Positions 8,740-17,700 of a stretch of DNA of 64,000 nt are shown piece by piece. The translations under genes were made by a program, and so were the position numbers. This stretch comes from Fibrobacter sp. UBA4309 (GTDB taxonomy: Bacteria; Fibrobacterota; Fibrobacteria; Fibrobacterales; Fibrobacteraceae), in contig NZ_DGUN01000049.1 in NCBI RefSeq assembly GCF_002395745.1, positions 138,947 through 202,946 on the forward strand, given 5' to 3'. Under the pieces are notes generated by a model. That model saw nothing but the letters and a program-made list of their open reading frames with translations. It was not told where the DNA came from and did no database searches. How positions within the stretch are numbered: the first letter of the stretch is position 1; every line of letters begins with the position of its first letter.

Positions 8740-9645
8740 TTGAACCGTATCGACGGAAAAACAGAGACACTCTGTATCTTTGGGCATCCCGTGGCGCACA
8801 GCAAGTCGCCCGCCATGCACAACGCCCTATTTGAAGCGCTAGGAATCAACGCCCGCTATCTACCCTTCGCCCCCGAACCGGAAAACTTCGACAATGCCGT
8901 ACGCGGTTTCCGTTCCATGAACTTCCGCGGGGCAAACGTAACCATCCCGTACAAGACCGAATTCATGGAAGGCGACGGGACTCCCCGCCTGCTTGACGAG
9001 CTCAGCGACATCAGCAAGTTCACCGGCAGCGTCAACACGCTCTACTGGAAAGACGGCGTAGTCGGCGGCTCGCTCTGCGGCACCACGACCGACCCCTACG
9101 GATGCATCCGCAACCTGGAAGAACACGGCGTGTCCGTAAGCGGCAAGAAGATCGCCCTGCTCGGGAACGGCGGTGCGGCCAAGGCAATCTCCTTTACGCT
9201 CGTGGAACAGGGGAACGCGCTTACCATCGTCTGCAGGACTGCAGAAAAGGGCCTGGCTCTCGCAGATAGCCTGAACGACCACTTCGCGAAAACGCAGAAG
9301 GCCGACAAGGTCCAGGTCACGACCTTCGAACAGTTCCCCGACATTTCCGCCGATTTCGACATCATCATCAACGCAACCTCCGTCGGCATGACTCCACATA
9401 CGGACGAAAGCCCCATAGGCGGAAACTGCCTGCACCAGGACCAGGCCGTATGCGACATCGTCTACACGCCGCCCATGACAAAGCTCCTACAGATGGCCAA
9501 GGCCAAGGGCTGCAAGATTGTCACGGGCGAAGGCATGCTCGTCCACCAGGGGCTCGAAAGTTTCAAGAAATGGTTCCCGGCCGAAACCTCCGGACGAACA
9601 AACGAAGAATTGACTGCGATCATGCGCAAAGGAATGCAGGGCTAA
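8740..9645 (+). CDS. aroE: Shikimate dehydrogenase
   Basis: Reduces 3-dehydroshikimate to shikimate with NADPH in the chorismate pathway. The 301-residue protein shows the substrate motif SKSPAMHN (residues 22-29), the catalytic Lys in NVTIPYKTEFM (about 67-77), the nucleotide-binding GNGGAAKA, INATSVGM, and a closing GMLVHQG. The start is a TTG at 8740, 5 nt after GAGGAA; no in-frame ATG fits the family N-terminus. It is followed after one base by the fused aroK-aroB gene, so three consecutive shikimate-pathway activities are coexpressed. Confidence 0.95.
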   Translation: MNRIDGKTETLCIFGHPVAHSKSPAMHNALFEALGINARYLPFAPEPENFDNAVRGFRSMNFRGANVTIPYKTEFMEGDGTPRLLDELSDISKFTGSVNTLYWKDGVVGGSLCGTTTDPYGCIRNLEEHGVSVSGKKIALLGNGGAAKAISFTLVEQGNALTIVCRTAEKGLALADSLNDHFAKTQKADKVQVTTFEQFPDISADFDIIINATSVGMTPHTDESPIGGNCLHQDQAVCDIVYTPPMTKLLQMAKAKGCKIVTGEGMLVHQGLESFKKWFPAETSGRTNEELTAIMRKGMQG

Positions 9646-9646
9646 T

Positions 9647-11269
9647 ATGAAGCAACATATCTTTTTTACCGGATTCATGGCAAGCGGCAAGAGCCGCACC
9701 GGCAGAGCCCTGGCCGAACGTCTAGGATACCCGTTCATCGATACAGACGCAGAAATCGTCAACCGCGCAGGCAAGAGCATTACCGACATCTTTGCACAGG
9801 ACGGTGAAGCCGTTTTCCGCCAGATGGAACACGACGTCATCGAAGAAATCACAAAGAACGAAACCCCGCAGGTCATCTCGCTGGGCGGCGGTGCGCTGAA
9901 CCAGCCGGAAAACCTCAAGATTATCCGCAATTCCGGGACAATCGTCCGCCTTTGGGCAAAGCCCGAAATCCTTTCGGAACGCATCGGCCGCAAAAACACC
10001 CGCCCGCTCCTGGCAAACCTTTCGGACGAAGAGCGCCTCGCCAAGATAAAGACGATGCTCAAGGAACGCGAACCAATCTATGCGCAGGCTGATTTCAGCA
10101 TCGAGAGCACCAACGACGCCAATGAATCCCATGTCATAGAAAGGCTATTGCACCTGCTGAAATTCTGGAAAAGCCATGCACTCGACGTGCTGCCGAGCAG
10201 CGGCGGAAGGTACCCGATTTTCATCGGCAAGAATATCATTCCCGAAACATCCTGTCTGCTGGAAGGGCTCTGTCTTTCGCCGAAATACGATTTTCTCGTC
10301 TGCACCGATACAACCATCGCAAAGGTACAGAACGAGGCGCTCCACCAGCTCCGCGGTCAGGCAGGTCGTTGTCCGATTTTCAAGTTCCAGGCCGGTGAAC
10401 GCAACAAGACGCTCCACAACCTAAACCAGCTTTTCAGTTTCATGCTTCACCGCGGATACACGCGCAAGAGCTGCCTGTTGCAGTTCAGCGGCGGCGTCGT
10501 GGGCGACATGGCAGGCTTCGGTGCGGCCACCTACCAGCGCGGAATCCCGTTCATCCAGTTCCCGACCACCCTCCTTTCCATGGTCGACAGCTCCGTGGGC
10601 GGCAAGGTCGCCGTGAACCATCCCGAAGGCAAGAATATGATCGGCGCATTCTACCAGCCCCAGGCGGTAGTCTGCGACCTGAGCGTACTCAAGACGCTCC
10701 CGTGGAACGAATATCTTGCCGGCCTTGCCGAAGTCGTCAAGTACGGAGTCATCTACGACGAGGAATTCTTCAGCTACATAGAACAGCACGTAGAAGATAT
10801 CAAGCAGAAGAAAAACGACATACTCCGCCACCTGATTTTCCGCAGCTGCCAAATCAAGGCCGAAGTCGTGAGCATCGACGAGAAGGAATCCGGACTCCGC
10901 GCCATCCTCAACTACGGGCACACCTTCGGACACGCCATCGAGAAGCTCACCAACTACGAGATGTTCAGCCATGGCATCGCCGTATCGCTCGGCATGCGTG
11001 TCGCGGCTAGGGTGGCCGTATCGCTCGGCATGCTGGACGAATCTGCAGAAAAGCGCCAGAACGCCCTTCTGGACGCACTGGGTTTCCCGAAGAGTTTCAA
11101 TGTCAACACGGAAGCCGCATGGAACGCCATGGCCATCGACAAGAAGGCGGAAAAAGGTTCCCGTGTCTATATTTTACCTACGAAGATTGGCGAAGTACAG
11201 AAAGTTGTGAATGTCGATAAGGACATCATTGCCAAGTCCTGGAGCGCCATCCAGGCAAAAGAGGCGTAA
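9647..11269 (+). CDS. aroKB: Fused shikimate kinase / 3-dehydroquinate synthase
   Basis: One 540-residue chain holding two shikimate-pathway enzymes. Residues 1-170 are shikimate kinase: P-loop GFMASGKS (9-16), DTDAEI, FRQME and SLGGGAL, with the lid NTRPLL. Residues about 180-540 are 3-dehydroquinate synthase: GERNKT, GGVVGDMAGFGAATYQRG, TTLLSMVDSSVGGK, NMIGAFYQP, the zinc-site segment GLAEVVKYG and NYGHTFGHAIE. Both halves look catalytically intact. The linker is about 10 residues. The order kinase-synthase resembles the fusion known in Thermotoga. It sits between aroE (1-bp gap) and the epimerase gene, whose ATG directly follows its stop. Confidence 0.93.
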   Translation: MKQHIFFTGFMASGKSRTGRALAERLGYPFIDTDAEIVNRAGKSITDIFAQDGEAVFRQMEHDVIEEITKNETPQVISLGGGALNQPENLKIIRNSGTIVRLWAKPEILSERIGRKNTRPLLANLSDEERLAKIKTMLKEREPIYAQADFSIESTNDANESHVIERLLHLLKFWKSHALDVLPSSGGRYPIFIGKNIIPETSCLLEGLCLSPKYDFLVCTDTTIAKVQNEALHQLRGQAGRCPIFKFQAGERNKTLHNLNQLFSFMLHRGYTRKSCLLQFSGGVVGDMAGFGAATYQRGIPFIQFPTTLLSMVDSSVGGKVAVNHPEGKNMIGAFYQPQAVVCDLSVLKTLPWNEYLAGLAEVVKYGVIYDEEFFSYIEQHVEDIKQKKNDILRHLIFRSCQIKAEVVSIDEKESGLRAILNYGHTFGHAIEKLTNYEMFSHGIAVSLGMRVAARVAVSLGMLDESAEKRQNALLDALGFPKSFNVNTEAAWNAMAIDKKAEKGSRVYILPTKIGEVQKVVNVDKDIIAKSWSAIQAKEA

Positions 11270-12253
11270 ATGAGCGTATTGGTTACAGGCGGTACAGGAG
11301 CACTCGGTTTTCATCTCCTGGCAAATCTCCGGGGAACGAATCACGAGCTTTTCAGTTTCAGCGACGAACAGCCGCAGCCCTGGCAAAAGAACGAAGGTGT
11401 CGAATACCTCAACGGGAACCTGTTGAACTTCAAGGATGTCTATGAAATGCTCCAGAAAGTCCAGCCTTCGCAAATCTACCATCTGGCAAGCCAGTCTTCT
11501 GTCGGCCTGAGCTACAAGAAGCCCTACGAGACATTGAACATCAACCTGCTCGGCACCCAGACGATACTGGAAGCGGCCAGGCAGGTCTGCCCGAAGGCAA
11601 AGATCCTGCTTTTGAGCAGTAGCGAAATTTACGGACGCACCGACCAGAAATTAACTTATCTGCACAAAGAGACGGACTTGCCGAACCCGCTGACGCCCTA
11701 TGCGACGTCAAAGGCCTGCATGGAGCTGCTCGGCAACCAGTTCCGGAATGCACACGGCCTCCACATCGTCTTTGCACGTCCGTTCCACTTTACCGGCCCG
11801 CATCACAGCCGCCGTTTCGTGATTCCCTCCATCACGCATCAGCTCGTAAAAATCAAGTACTACGGAGCCGAACCGGTCATCTATTCCGGCAGCCTCGACG
11901 TGAGCCGCGATGTCGTAGATGTACGCGATGTCGCCCGCGGCATGATACAGATCTTGAATACGGCGCCGTCCGGAGAAGTATACAACATCTGTTGCGGCAA
12001 GTCGTACACCTTCCGCGAGCTCGTCGAAATGCTCGTCGATATCGCCGGCATGAGCGTCGATTTCCGTTTCGACCCGGCATACGAACGCAGCAACGACATT
12101 CCCCTGCTGATTGGCGACCCGACAAAGATTACGGGCATCGGCTGGAAGCCCATGATTACCATCGAGGACTGCCTTACGGACCTCTTCAACGAAATGGTCG
12201 TTCGCCGCCGCACCGAGCTGATGAACGGCATGGGTAAAGATTTGCGACTATAG
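11270..12253 (+). CDS. NAD(P)-dependent sugar-nucleotide epimerase/dehydratase, GDP-mannose/RMD-like
   Basis: An extended short-chain dehydrogenase of 327 residues. It opens with the Rossmann motif TGGTGALGFH; the catalytic SSSEIYG and YATSK (YxxxK) follow, then PFHFTGP and RDVVDVRDVARG, which most resemble GDP-mannose 4,6-dehydratases and GDP-6-deoxy-mannose reductases. The likely role is making a nucleotide-activated deoxysugar for surface polysaccharide; the exact substrate cannot be read. Its ATG follows the aroKB stop with no gap, so it is translationally linked to aromatic biosynthesis without an obvious metabolic reason. Confidence 0.85.
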   Translation: MSVLVTGGTGALGFHLLANLRGTNHELFSFSDEQPQPWQKNEGVEYLNGNLLNFKDVYEMLQKVQPSQIYHLASQSSVGLSYKKPYETLNINLLGTQTILEAARQVCPKAKILLLSSSEIYGRTDQKLTYLHKETDLPNPLTPYATSKACMELLGNQFRNAHGLHIVFARPFHFTGPHHSRRFVIPSITHQLVKIKYYGAEPVIYSGSLDVSRDVVDVRDVARGMIQILNTAPSGEVYNICCGKSYTFRELVEMLVDIAGMSVDFRFDPAYERSNDIPLLIGDPTKITGIGWKPMITIEDCLTDLFNEMVVRRRTELMNGMGKDLRL

Positions 12254-12274
12254 GACAATTTCAGCGATAAGATA

Positions 12275-12299
12275 CAGCCCGCTAGCGGGCTGTTTTTTT
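12275..12299 (+). terminator. Rho-independent terminator after the aroE-aroKB-epimerase operon
   Basis: A perfect 9-bp palindromic stem (CAGCCCGCT/AGCGGGCTG) followed by seven T. It ends 11 bp before the next start codon, so the next gene needs its own promoter or some readthrough. Confidence 0.8.
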
Positions 12300-12310
12300 A
12301 TCTTTTAGAT

Positions 12311-13363
12311 ATGATGTTGAGGGATAGGATATCGGTAATCGTCGCAATCGCAATCGGCATGCTCGTCGGCTCAGCCTTCGCTGTCGACGTCGTTCCCCCG
12401 AAGGGTGCCGAAAGGGCCCTTACTACAAGCGATTTCATGCCGCACGCGAACACCACCAAGGAATTCAACGAAACCTGGAGCTACCAGTTCGTATTCGACA
12501 ACGGCACCCGCGCCTTCATCAACTTCTCGACGCTCTACATCCCCGGTTCCGGCAAAAAGCTCGGTTGCGATCTCGGATTCTGGAACTTCAAGGGAAAGAC
12601 GCATACCATAGGCCGCCAGTACCCGCCCGAACGCATGGAAACGGACAAGGCGAAATCTACGATTGTCATCAAGAGCGGTGAATATATCCTGGGCAACAAG
12701 CCGGGCAAGGGACACCGCGTACTGTTCAGCACCGAGAAAGACGGCAAGTTCTTTCTGGACGTCACCTTCGAAAGCGCCGTGCAGGGCAGGGTCCCTGGAG
12801 ACGGCGTCTGGACCATCGGCAAGCAGAAGTTCGGCCAGTACGTCCACATTCCCTACGGCCGCGTCTCGGGCAGGATTGCCTACAACGAAGACACTATCGC
12901 AGTGAAGGGCTACGCCTACATGGACCAGACCTGGCAAACGGCCCAGGCGACCGAAACGGCGAGCCGCACCGTCAACTTCAGCACGAATGCGAGGGAACCC
13001 CTGTACGCGGGCAGAGTCTCGCTCACCGAAGACGGCAAGCCGTTCGGCTACGCTATCTACAACAACGCAGGAGCCACCAAGGTCGCCTTGCCCACGCAGG
13101 TCAAGGACGGCGATTCCGGCTACAGCGGCAAGACATTCCCCAAGGGCTCGCTCAGTTTTGAATTCAACGGCGGAATCCCCGCCCTGAGTTTCGCCGCGAA
13201 CAAGCCCCTGCAAAAGGCCTCCCTGCTCGACAAGGTGGACGGCTGGTTCGCAAAGAAGGCCATGAAGATTGCTGCCGGCGGCGAAGTTCTATTCTACCGC
13301 GGCCGCAGCGACGGCAACAACGGCAAAAAGATTGACTGGGCCATCACGGGAGTCAAGGACTGA
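12311..13363 (+). CDS. Exported Svf1/CrtC-like lipocalin-fold protein
   Basis: 350 residues with a signal peptide (cleavage about AFA at 24). The middle and end (YGRVSGRIAYNEDTIAVKGYAY followed by MDQTW) recall the two-lipocalin family that includes carotenoid 1,2-hydratase CrtC and fungal Svf1, where the equivalent block is G-x-GYHDHNWG. Here the histidines are replaced (YMDQTW), so hydratase activity is doubtful. Predicted beta-rich, periplasmic or surface located, possibly lipid binding. Its stop overlaps the ATG of the HisA-like gene by one base (TGATG), which implies coupled translation. The assignment is a fold-level guess. Confidence 0.55.
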   Translation: MMLRDRISVIVAIAIGMLVGSAFAVDVVPPKGAERALTTSDFMPHANTTKEFNETWSYQFVFDNGTRAFINFSTLYIPGSGKKLGCDLGFWNFKGKTHTIGRQYPPERMETDKAKSTIVIKSGEYILGNKPGKGHRVLFSTEKDGKFFLDVTFESAVQGRVPGDGVWTIGKQKFGQYVHIPYGRVSGRIAYNEDTIAVKGYAYMDQTWQTAQATETASRTVNFSTNAREPLYAGRVSLTEDGKPFGYAIYNNAGATKVALPTQVKDGDSGYSGKTFPKGSLSFEFNGGIPALSFAANKPLQKASLLDKVDGWFAKKAMKIAAGGEVLFYRGRSDGNNGKKIDWAITGVKD

Positions 13364-14142
13364 TGACCAAGTTCCGCCCCTGCATAGACCTGCACGACGG
13401 TCGCGTAAAGCAAATCGTAGGGAGTTCGCTCTCCGATAGCGGCACGGGCCTCAAGACGAATTTCGAGACGGACCGCTCCCCCGCCTGGTTCGCGGAACTC
13501 TACAAGAAAGACGGAATCCGCGGCGGGCACGTGATCATGCTCGGCAAGGGCAACGTAGACGCGGCGAAGGCAGCGCTCGCGGCATACCCCGGCGGACTCC
13601 AGGTAGGCGGCGGCATTACCGCGGACAACGCCCTCGAATACCTGAATGCAGGTGCAAGCCACGTGATTGTAACGAGCTGGATTTTCCCGGACGGCAAGCT
13701 GGACCGCGAAAGGCTTGAACGGCTTTCGATGACCGTAGGCCGCAACCGGCTGGTGCTCGACCTGAGCTGCAAGCGCGTAAGCGACCCCGAAGATACGAAT
13801 CCGCGCTGGAAAATCGCCATCAACCGCTGGCAGACCCTCATCGACATCGAGATTACCGCCGAGACGCTCGAGGACCTCTCGCGATACTGCGACGAGTTCC
13901 TGATCCACGCCGCCGACGTGGAAGGCAAGCAGCAGGGCATGGACGACGAGCTCATCATGTTCCTCGCTGAGTACAGCCCCATCCCCTGCACTTACGCTGG
14001 CGGCGCCAAGTCGCTCAAGGACCTCGAACACTGCAAGAAAATTTCTAACGGAAAGATAGACCTCACCATCGGATCGGCACTCGACCTTTTCGGTGGCAAA
14101 GGAGTGAAGTATGAAGACTGCGTCAGGTTCAACAAAGCTTAA
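13363..14142 (+). CDS. hisA: Eukaryotic-type HisA (ProFAR isomerase)
   Basis: 259 residues. The sequence follows the yeast His6 branch and not the usual bacterial HisA: FRPCIDLHDGRVKQIVG, HVIMLG, LQVGGGI, VIVTSWIF, RLVLDLSCK, RWQTLIDIEI, EFLIHAADVEG, YAGGAKS, DLTIGSALDLFGG and a closing YEDCVRFN each have direct counterparts in His6. The enzyme isomerises ProFAR to PRFAR in histidine synthesis on a (beta/alpha)8 barrel. The acid/base aspartates are in IDLHDG and VLDLS. No other his gene is near; it sits between an Svf1-like gene (1-bp overlap) and a glycosyltransferase (32-bp overlap). Whether it is the cell's only HisA cannot be told. Confidence 0.88.
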   Translation: MTKFRPCIDLHDGRVKQIVGSSLSDSGTGLKTNFETDRSPAWFAELYKKDGIRGGHVIMLGKGNVDAAKAALAAYPGGLQVGGGITADNALEYLNAGASHVIVTSWIFPDGKLDRERLERLSMTVGRNRLVLDLSCKRVSDPEDTNPRWKIAINRWQTLIDIEITAETLEDLSRYCDEFLIHAADVEGKQQGMDDELIMFLAEYSPIPCTYAGGAKSLKDLEHCKKISNGKIDLTIGSALDLFGGKGVKYEDCVRFNKA

Positions 14143-15556
14143 GGCTACCGACGCACTGGACACGCGCCCCGCCATATTCGGGCGCAAGGTCACGAGCACC
14201 TTCAAGAAGATGTCCAGTTTCAAGCACCAGCCCCCGGGAAACTTGCGCACGGGCATGATTCCGCCTATCGTTTTCGGTTCGCTGATCGCGAACCTGCCCA
14301 AGCTCCTGAAGCTCCGCAGCTACCTGAAGAAGGAACGCCGCAAGCACCCCGCCGACGACGTGCGCATCCTCTTCTATTCCGACAACCTGGACGAGACCAA
14401 CGGCATCGCGAACAACCTGAGGAACGTGATCCCGTACATGCGCGCCCACGGCATGAAGGCATTCCTCGCCGGCAACGCGTTCAACACGCGCCCCTGCGGC
14501 GTAGTGGAGAACAGCTACTGCATCCTGCTTCCACGGCTATTCAGCATGGAACAGCTCGGATACGCGAACAGCGAACTGGCCATTCCGCGCGTGGGCCCGG
14601 TCCTCAGGCTGCTCAAGCGCTACCCCGTCGACCTCATCGAATTCGAGACGCCGAGCCCCGGCGCCTGGCTCGTGTGCTTTTGCGCGAAGGTCGCAGGCAT
14701 CAAGGTCTTTAGCCATTACCGCACCGACGTGCCCACCTACACGCGCACGCTCGTGAAGGCGAAGTGGATGTACCACTTTGTGCTATGGCTCATGAAAATA
14801 TTCTACGGCATGACGAAGCCCGTGGTGAGCCCCTGCAAGGACTATGCGGACATCCTCACCTCGCAACTGAAGATTCCCGAAAGCAAGGTGAAAATCTTGC
14901 CCCGCGGACTCCCGCTCGAAAAGTTCTCGCCCGACCTGCGCGGCAAGGGCGTATGGGAAAAGTACAACGGCGCCGAAGCGATACAGACTGGTGCCGCGCG
15001 CAAGGTACGTTTCTCGTTCATCGGCCGCATTTCCAAGGAAAAGAACCTAGAATTCCTGAACGGCGTCTGGAAAAAGTTCGCCGCCAGGCACGACGACGTG
15101 GAACTCATGTACGTGGGTTACGGCTGGTACCTCGAAGAAATCAAGAAGTTCTACGAAGGCGACAACAGCGTCCATTTTGCAGGCGAACAGGGCGGCGAAA
15201 CCCTCGCGAGCCTCTATGCCGATTCCGACTTCTTCCTATTCCCGAGCGTCACAGACACCTTCGGGAACGTAGTCGTAGAAGCCATGTCCACCGGCACGCC
15301 CGCGCTCGTGAGCGATTACGGCGGACCGCACGACATCGTGATGGATAACGCCGCAGGGCGCATCCTCCCCATTGACGAAGACGCCTGGCTCAACGCAATG
15401 GAAGAATGCCGCAAGCTGTTCCTCGAAGAGCCCGAAACCTACGCGAAGATGCGCGAGACTGCACATGAACGTACCCAAAAGTACACCATGCAGAACTCCA
15501 CCAAGGCGCAGTTCGAATACTTCCGGGAACTCAAGCGCGACGCATACGGGATGTAA
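14111..15556 (+). CDS. GT4-family glycosyltransferase
   Basis: 481 residues, GT-B fold. The N-terminal domain has SDNLDETNGIANNLRN (compare the D-x-NGV loop of MgtA/SqdX-type enzymes) and VFSHYRTDVPTYTR. The C-terminal nucleotide-sugar domain has LPRGLPLEKFSP, FIGRISKEKNLEFL, YADSDFFLFPSVTDTFGNVVVEAM and GTPALVSDYGGPHDIV; the E-x7-E region is in DTFGNVVVEAM. It probably transfers a hexose to a lipid or polysaccharide acceptor. The start at ATG 14111 overlaps the hisA 3' end by 32 bp; a later start near residue 34 (MSSFKHQ, 14210) would remove the overlap and cannot be excluded. Confidence 0.87.
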   Translation: MKTASGSTKLKATDALDTRPAIFGRKVTSTFKKMSSFKHQPPGNLRTGMIPPIVFGSLIANLPKLLKLRSYLKKERRKHPADDVRILFYSDNLDETNGIANNLRNVIPYMRAHGMKAFLAGNAFNTRPCGVVENSYCILLPRLFSMEQLGYANSELAIPRVGPVLRLLKRYPVDLIEFETPSPGAWLVCFCAKVAGIKVFSHYRTDVPTYTRTLVKAKWMYHFVLWLMKIFYGMTKPVVSPCKDYADILTSQLKIPESKVKILPRGLPLEKFSPDLRGKGVWEKYNGAEAIQTGAARKVRFSFIGRISKEKNLEFLNGVWKKFAARHDDVELMYVGYGWYLEEIKKFYEGDNSVHFAGEQGGETLASLYADSDFFLFPSVTDTFGNVVVEAMSTGTPALVSDYGGPHDIVMDNAAGRILPIDEDAWLNAMEECRKLFLEEPETYAKMRETAHERTQKYTMQNSTKAQFEYFRELKRDAYGM

Positions 15557-15663
15557 AAAGCCTTTTTCCCGCTTTTTTCGCTAAAATAAGCGTTTTTTAA
15601 CTTGGAATAAATCCAAAGGCGTTTTTGTTGTATATATCGCGCAATTTGCTTATATTAGTCATT

Positions 15664-17052
15664 ATGAAGATGAGAAAATTTCCCCTTTATTTGTCCGTAA
15701 CCTTCCTTGCGTTAACGGGCGTTTTCGCGTTTGGGCAAGAAGCCCCGTCCGCGCAGCCGGTACAACCGACTCCAGCTGTAGCTCCTGCTCAACCCGCTCC
15801 GGCGGCCACAGCGGCACCGGCTCCGACGACCGCGCCGGCACAACCCGCAGCGCTGCCTGCACAACCCGCGCCTCAACCGGCCCCACAACCCGTGGCACAA
15901 CCTGTGCAACCCGCACCGGCCGCACAAGCCACCGAACAGCCTGCTCCCGCAGCCGTAACGCCGCAAGCGCCCGCACAACCTGCGGCAGCACCCGCTCAAC
16001 CGGCAAAGGCAATCCAAGCCGACAGCACCGCGGCAACACAAAGCGCCGAAAAACCTGTATTCACCCCCGAACCGACCCCGGTCAAGCCAGCCCCCGTCCA
16101 AGCCAACGAGACGCCACGCGAAACATACGTCCAAGGTTACGGGAAACCGCCCCAGGGATTTTTCGGGTATTATGGCTACGCCCCTTGCGAAAACAAGGAA
16201 TGTGCCTGCGCTAATGGCGATAGTGCCAATGCCGAGCCTACGGTGAAGAAAAAGAAAAAGAAGAAAACTGCCCAGGCCCCTGAAGAAGAGGAAGAAGAAC
16301 AGGAAAAAGAAAAGAAGTCTAAAATACTGCACAGCTTCCACGTTTCCATACCTATCGAATCCGAACAGTACGAATTCAAGAAAGACCGTTTTGACGCCGA
16401 TGCCAGCTACTTTGGAGTCGGCGGAAGCTGGAACCGCATCCGTCTCGACGAAAGCCTGTACTCTTCTGTCGTGGGAATCGGAATCAACCACGTCACGACA
16501 GAACTGGATGGCGGCGGAAGCAGGAACATAAAATACGGCGGTATCGATGTCAACCTGAAATTCGGTTTTGGTATCGCCCCCAGCATGGACAATTTCATCT
16601 TGGCATTCCACGTGTTCTTTGCTTTCGACTACAAGATGCAGCAGGCCATATTCAAGAAGGACATGAAAGAAATGCTCTTTGACGATGACGATTACGCATT
16701 CATCGATTATGACGCCCTTGACGGCATTGACATGACGTATAAATTGAACCACACCATACATGTCCTTGATATCCAGCTTGGCGGCGATCTGATCCTGGGT
16801 TATCAAGTCAATGATTACTTCGGCTTCCTGGCCGGCGTAGACATCTCCTCGAACATGTTCGGCGGCGGAGTCCTGATGGCTAAATACGAAGCTCCCGATG
16901 CTCTCGATTATCTAAATCAATACGGCTCCTACAACGGGAACAGCAACTATGACGAAGAGGATCTTGAACACGATGACGAAATCAATCCTATCTTGTACCA
17001 TGTCACCGGACTTAACATTGTTCCGCGCATAGGCATATTCTTCGCGTTCTAA
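15664..17052 (+). CDS. Pro/Ala-rich exported protein with outer-membrane-barrel-like C-terminus
   Basis: 462 residues from ATG 15664 (MKMRKFPLYLSV), which gives a signal peptide ending VFAFGQ; the frame upstream to 15625 reads into AT-rich intergenic DNA. Residues about 24-150 are a low-complexity Pro/Ala/Gln tract (repeats of APAQPA), followed by a short Cys-rich patch (CENKECACANG), a Lys run and a Glu run. From about 225 the chain is beta-rich with alternating Tyr/Phe/Gly and ends in a terminal Phe, typical of an outer-membrane barrel. I infer a barrel with a periplasm-spanning or wall-reaching Pro arm. The 15-bp gap to the next lipoprotein gene suggests cotranscription. Confidence 0.7.
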   Translation: MKMRKFPLYLSVTFLALTGVFAFGQEAPSAQPVQPTPAVAPAQPAPAATAAPAPTTAPAQPAALPAQPAPQPAPQPVAQPVQPAPAAQATEQPAPAAVTPQAPAQPAAAPAQPAKAIQADSTAATQSAEKPVFTPEPTPVKPAPVQANETPRETYVQGYGKPPQGFFGYYGYAPCENKECACANGDSANAEPTVKKKKKKKTAQAPEEEEEEQEKEKKSKILHSFHVSIPIESEQYEFKKDRFDADASYFGVGGSWNRIRLDESLYSSVVGIGINHVTTELDGGGSRNIKYGGIDVNLKFGFGIAPSMDNFILAFHVFFAFDYKMQQAIFKKDMKEMLFDDDDYAFIDYDALDGIDMTYKLNHTIHVLDIQLGGDLILGYQVNDYFGFLAGVDISSNMFGGGVLMAKYEAPDALDYLNQYGSYNGNSNYDEEDLEHDDEINPILYHVTGLNIVPRIGIFFAF

Positions 17053-17067
17053 CAAGGGAGAAAGAAA

Positions 17068-17697
17068 ATGAAATACATGAATCTGAAAACTTTCCTGTTA
17101 GGATCTGTCGGCTTTATGGCTTTGTGCTCTACGACAATGCTCCTCGGTTGTGCCGAAGAAAACGACCCCGCCGTATTGGCATGCTTTACCAGAATTTGCA
17201 CTGACGACGATGAAGACGACACTGGCCATTCAGGGAAAAAAGGGGAAACCGATACCCGCTATTGCGATTATACGGCCAGCGGAAAGTACGCGATATCGAC
17301 GTGCGACATAGACGACCTCGGAAAGACGATGTACAGTTTTGACGAAGGTTTCGTCTACGGATGCGAAATCTATTCCGGAGGCGTAGCTTTGTGGGTCGCC
17401 CACCGCGACATATCGGATTGCAGAGATTACCATTATTCACCGCAAAACTACAGTTCTTCCTCGACACAAAACTCCAGTAGCAGCCAGACCAAGGGACCCG
17501 AAGGCTGTACGTATTACGACAAGGATGTCGATGATTACATCTGCGACAAGGCGGAATACGGAGCCACCGTGTATAGCGAATCGACAGGAACAATATTTGG
17601 TTGCGATTATTCTAAACAGAAAGACGAATTCACCTGGATAGAATACCCAAGACTCAAGAGCTGCTACGATTTCGAACCCGATCCCTACGATCCGTAG
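17068..17697 (+). CDS. Lipoprotein with a duplicated Cys/Tyr-rich domain
   Basis: 209 residues with a lipobox ending LLGC at residue 28. After an acidic linker come two copies of a roughly 55-residue unit, about 64-121 (CDYTASGK, TCDIDDLGKTMYS, VYGCEI, SDCRDY) and 150-203 (CTYYDKDV, ICDKAEYGATVYS, IFGCDY, KSCYDF), separated by a SSSSTQNSSSSQ linker. Each copy has four matching cysteines, so disulfides are likely. I do not recognise the family. GGGAGAAAG precedes the start. It lies between an envelope protein gene and mutY (3-bp gap). Confidence 0.75.
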   Translation: MKYMNLKTFLLGSVGFMALCSTTMLLGCAEENDPAVLACFTRICTDDDEDDTGHSGKKGETDTRYCDYTASGKYAISTCDIDDLGKTMYSFDEGFVYGCEIYSGGVALWVAHRDISDCRDYHYSPQNYSSSSTQNSSSSQTKGPEGCTYYDKDVDDYICDKAEYGATVYSESTGTIFGCDYSKQKDEFTWIEYPRLKSCYDFEPDPYDP

Positions 17698-17700
17698 CGC

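Noticed and set aside
15557..15663. Terminator and promoter between the glycosyltransferase and the Pro-rich gene
   Set aside because: T-runs and a 4-bp CGCT/AGCG stem are too weak, and TTGTTG/TATATT are spaced by 20 bp.
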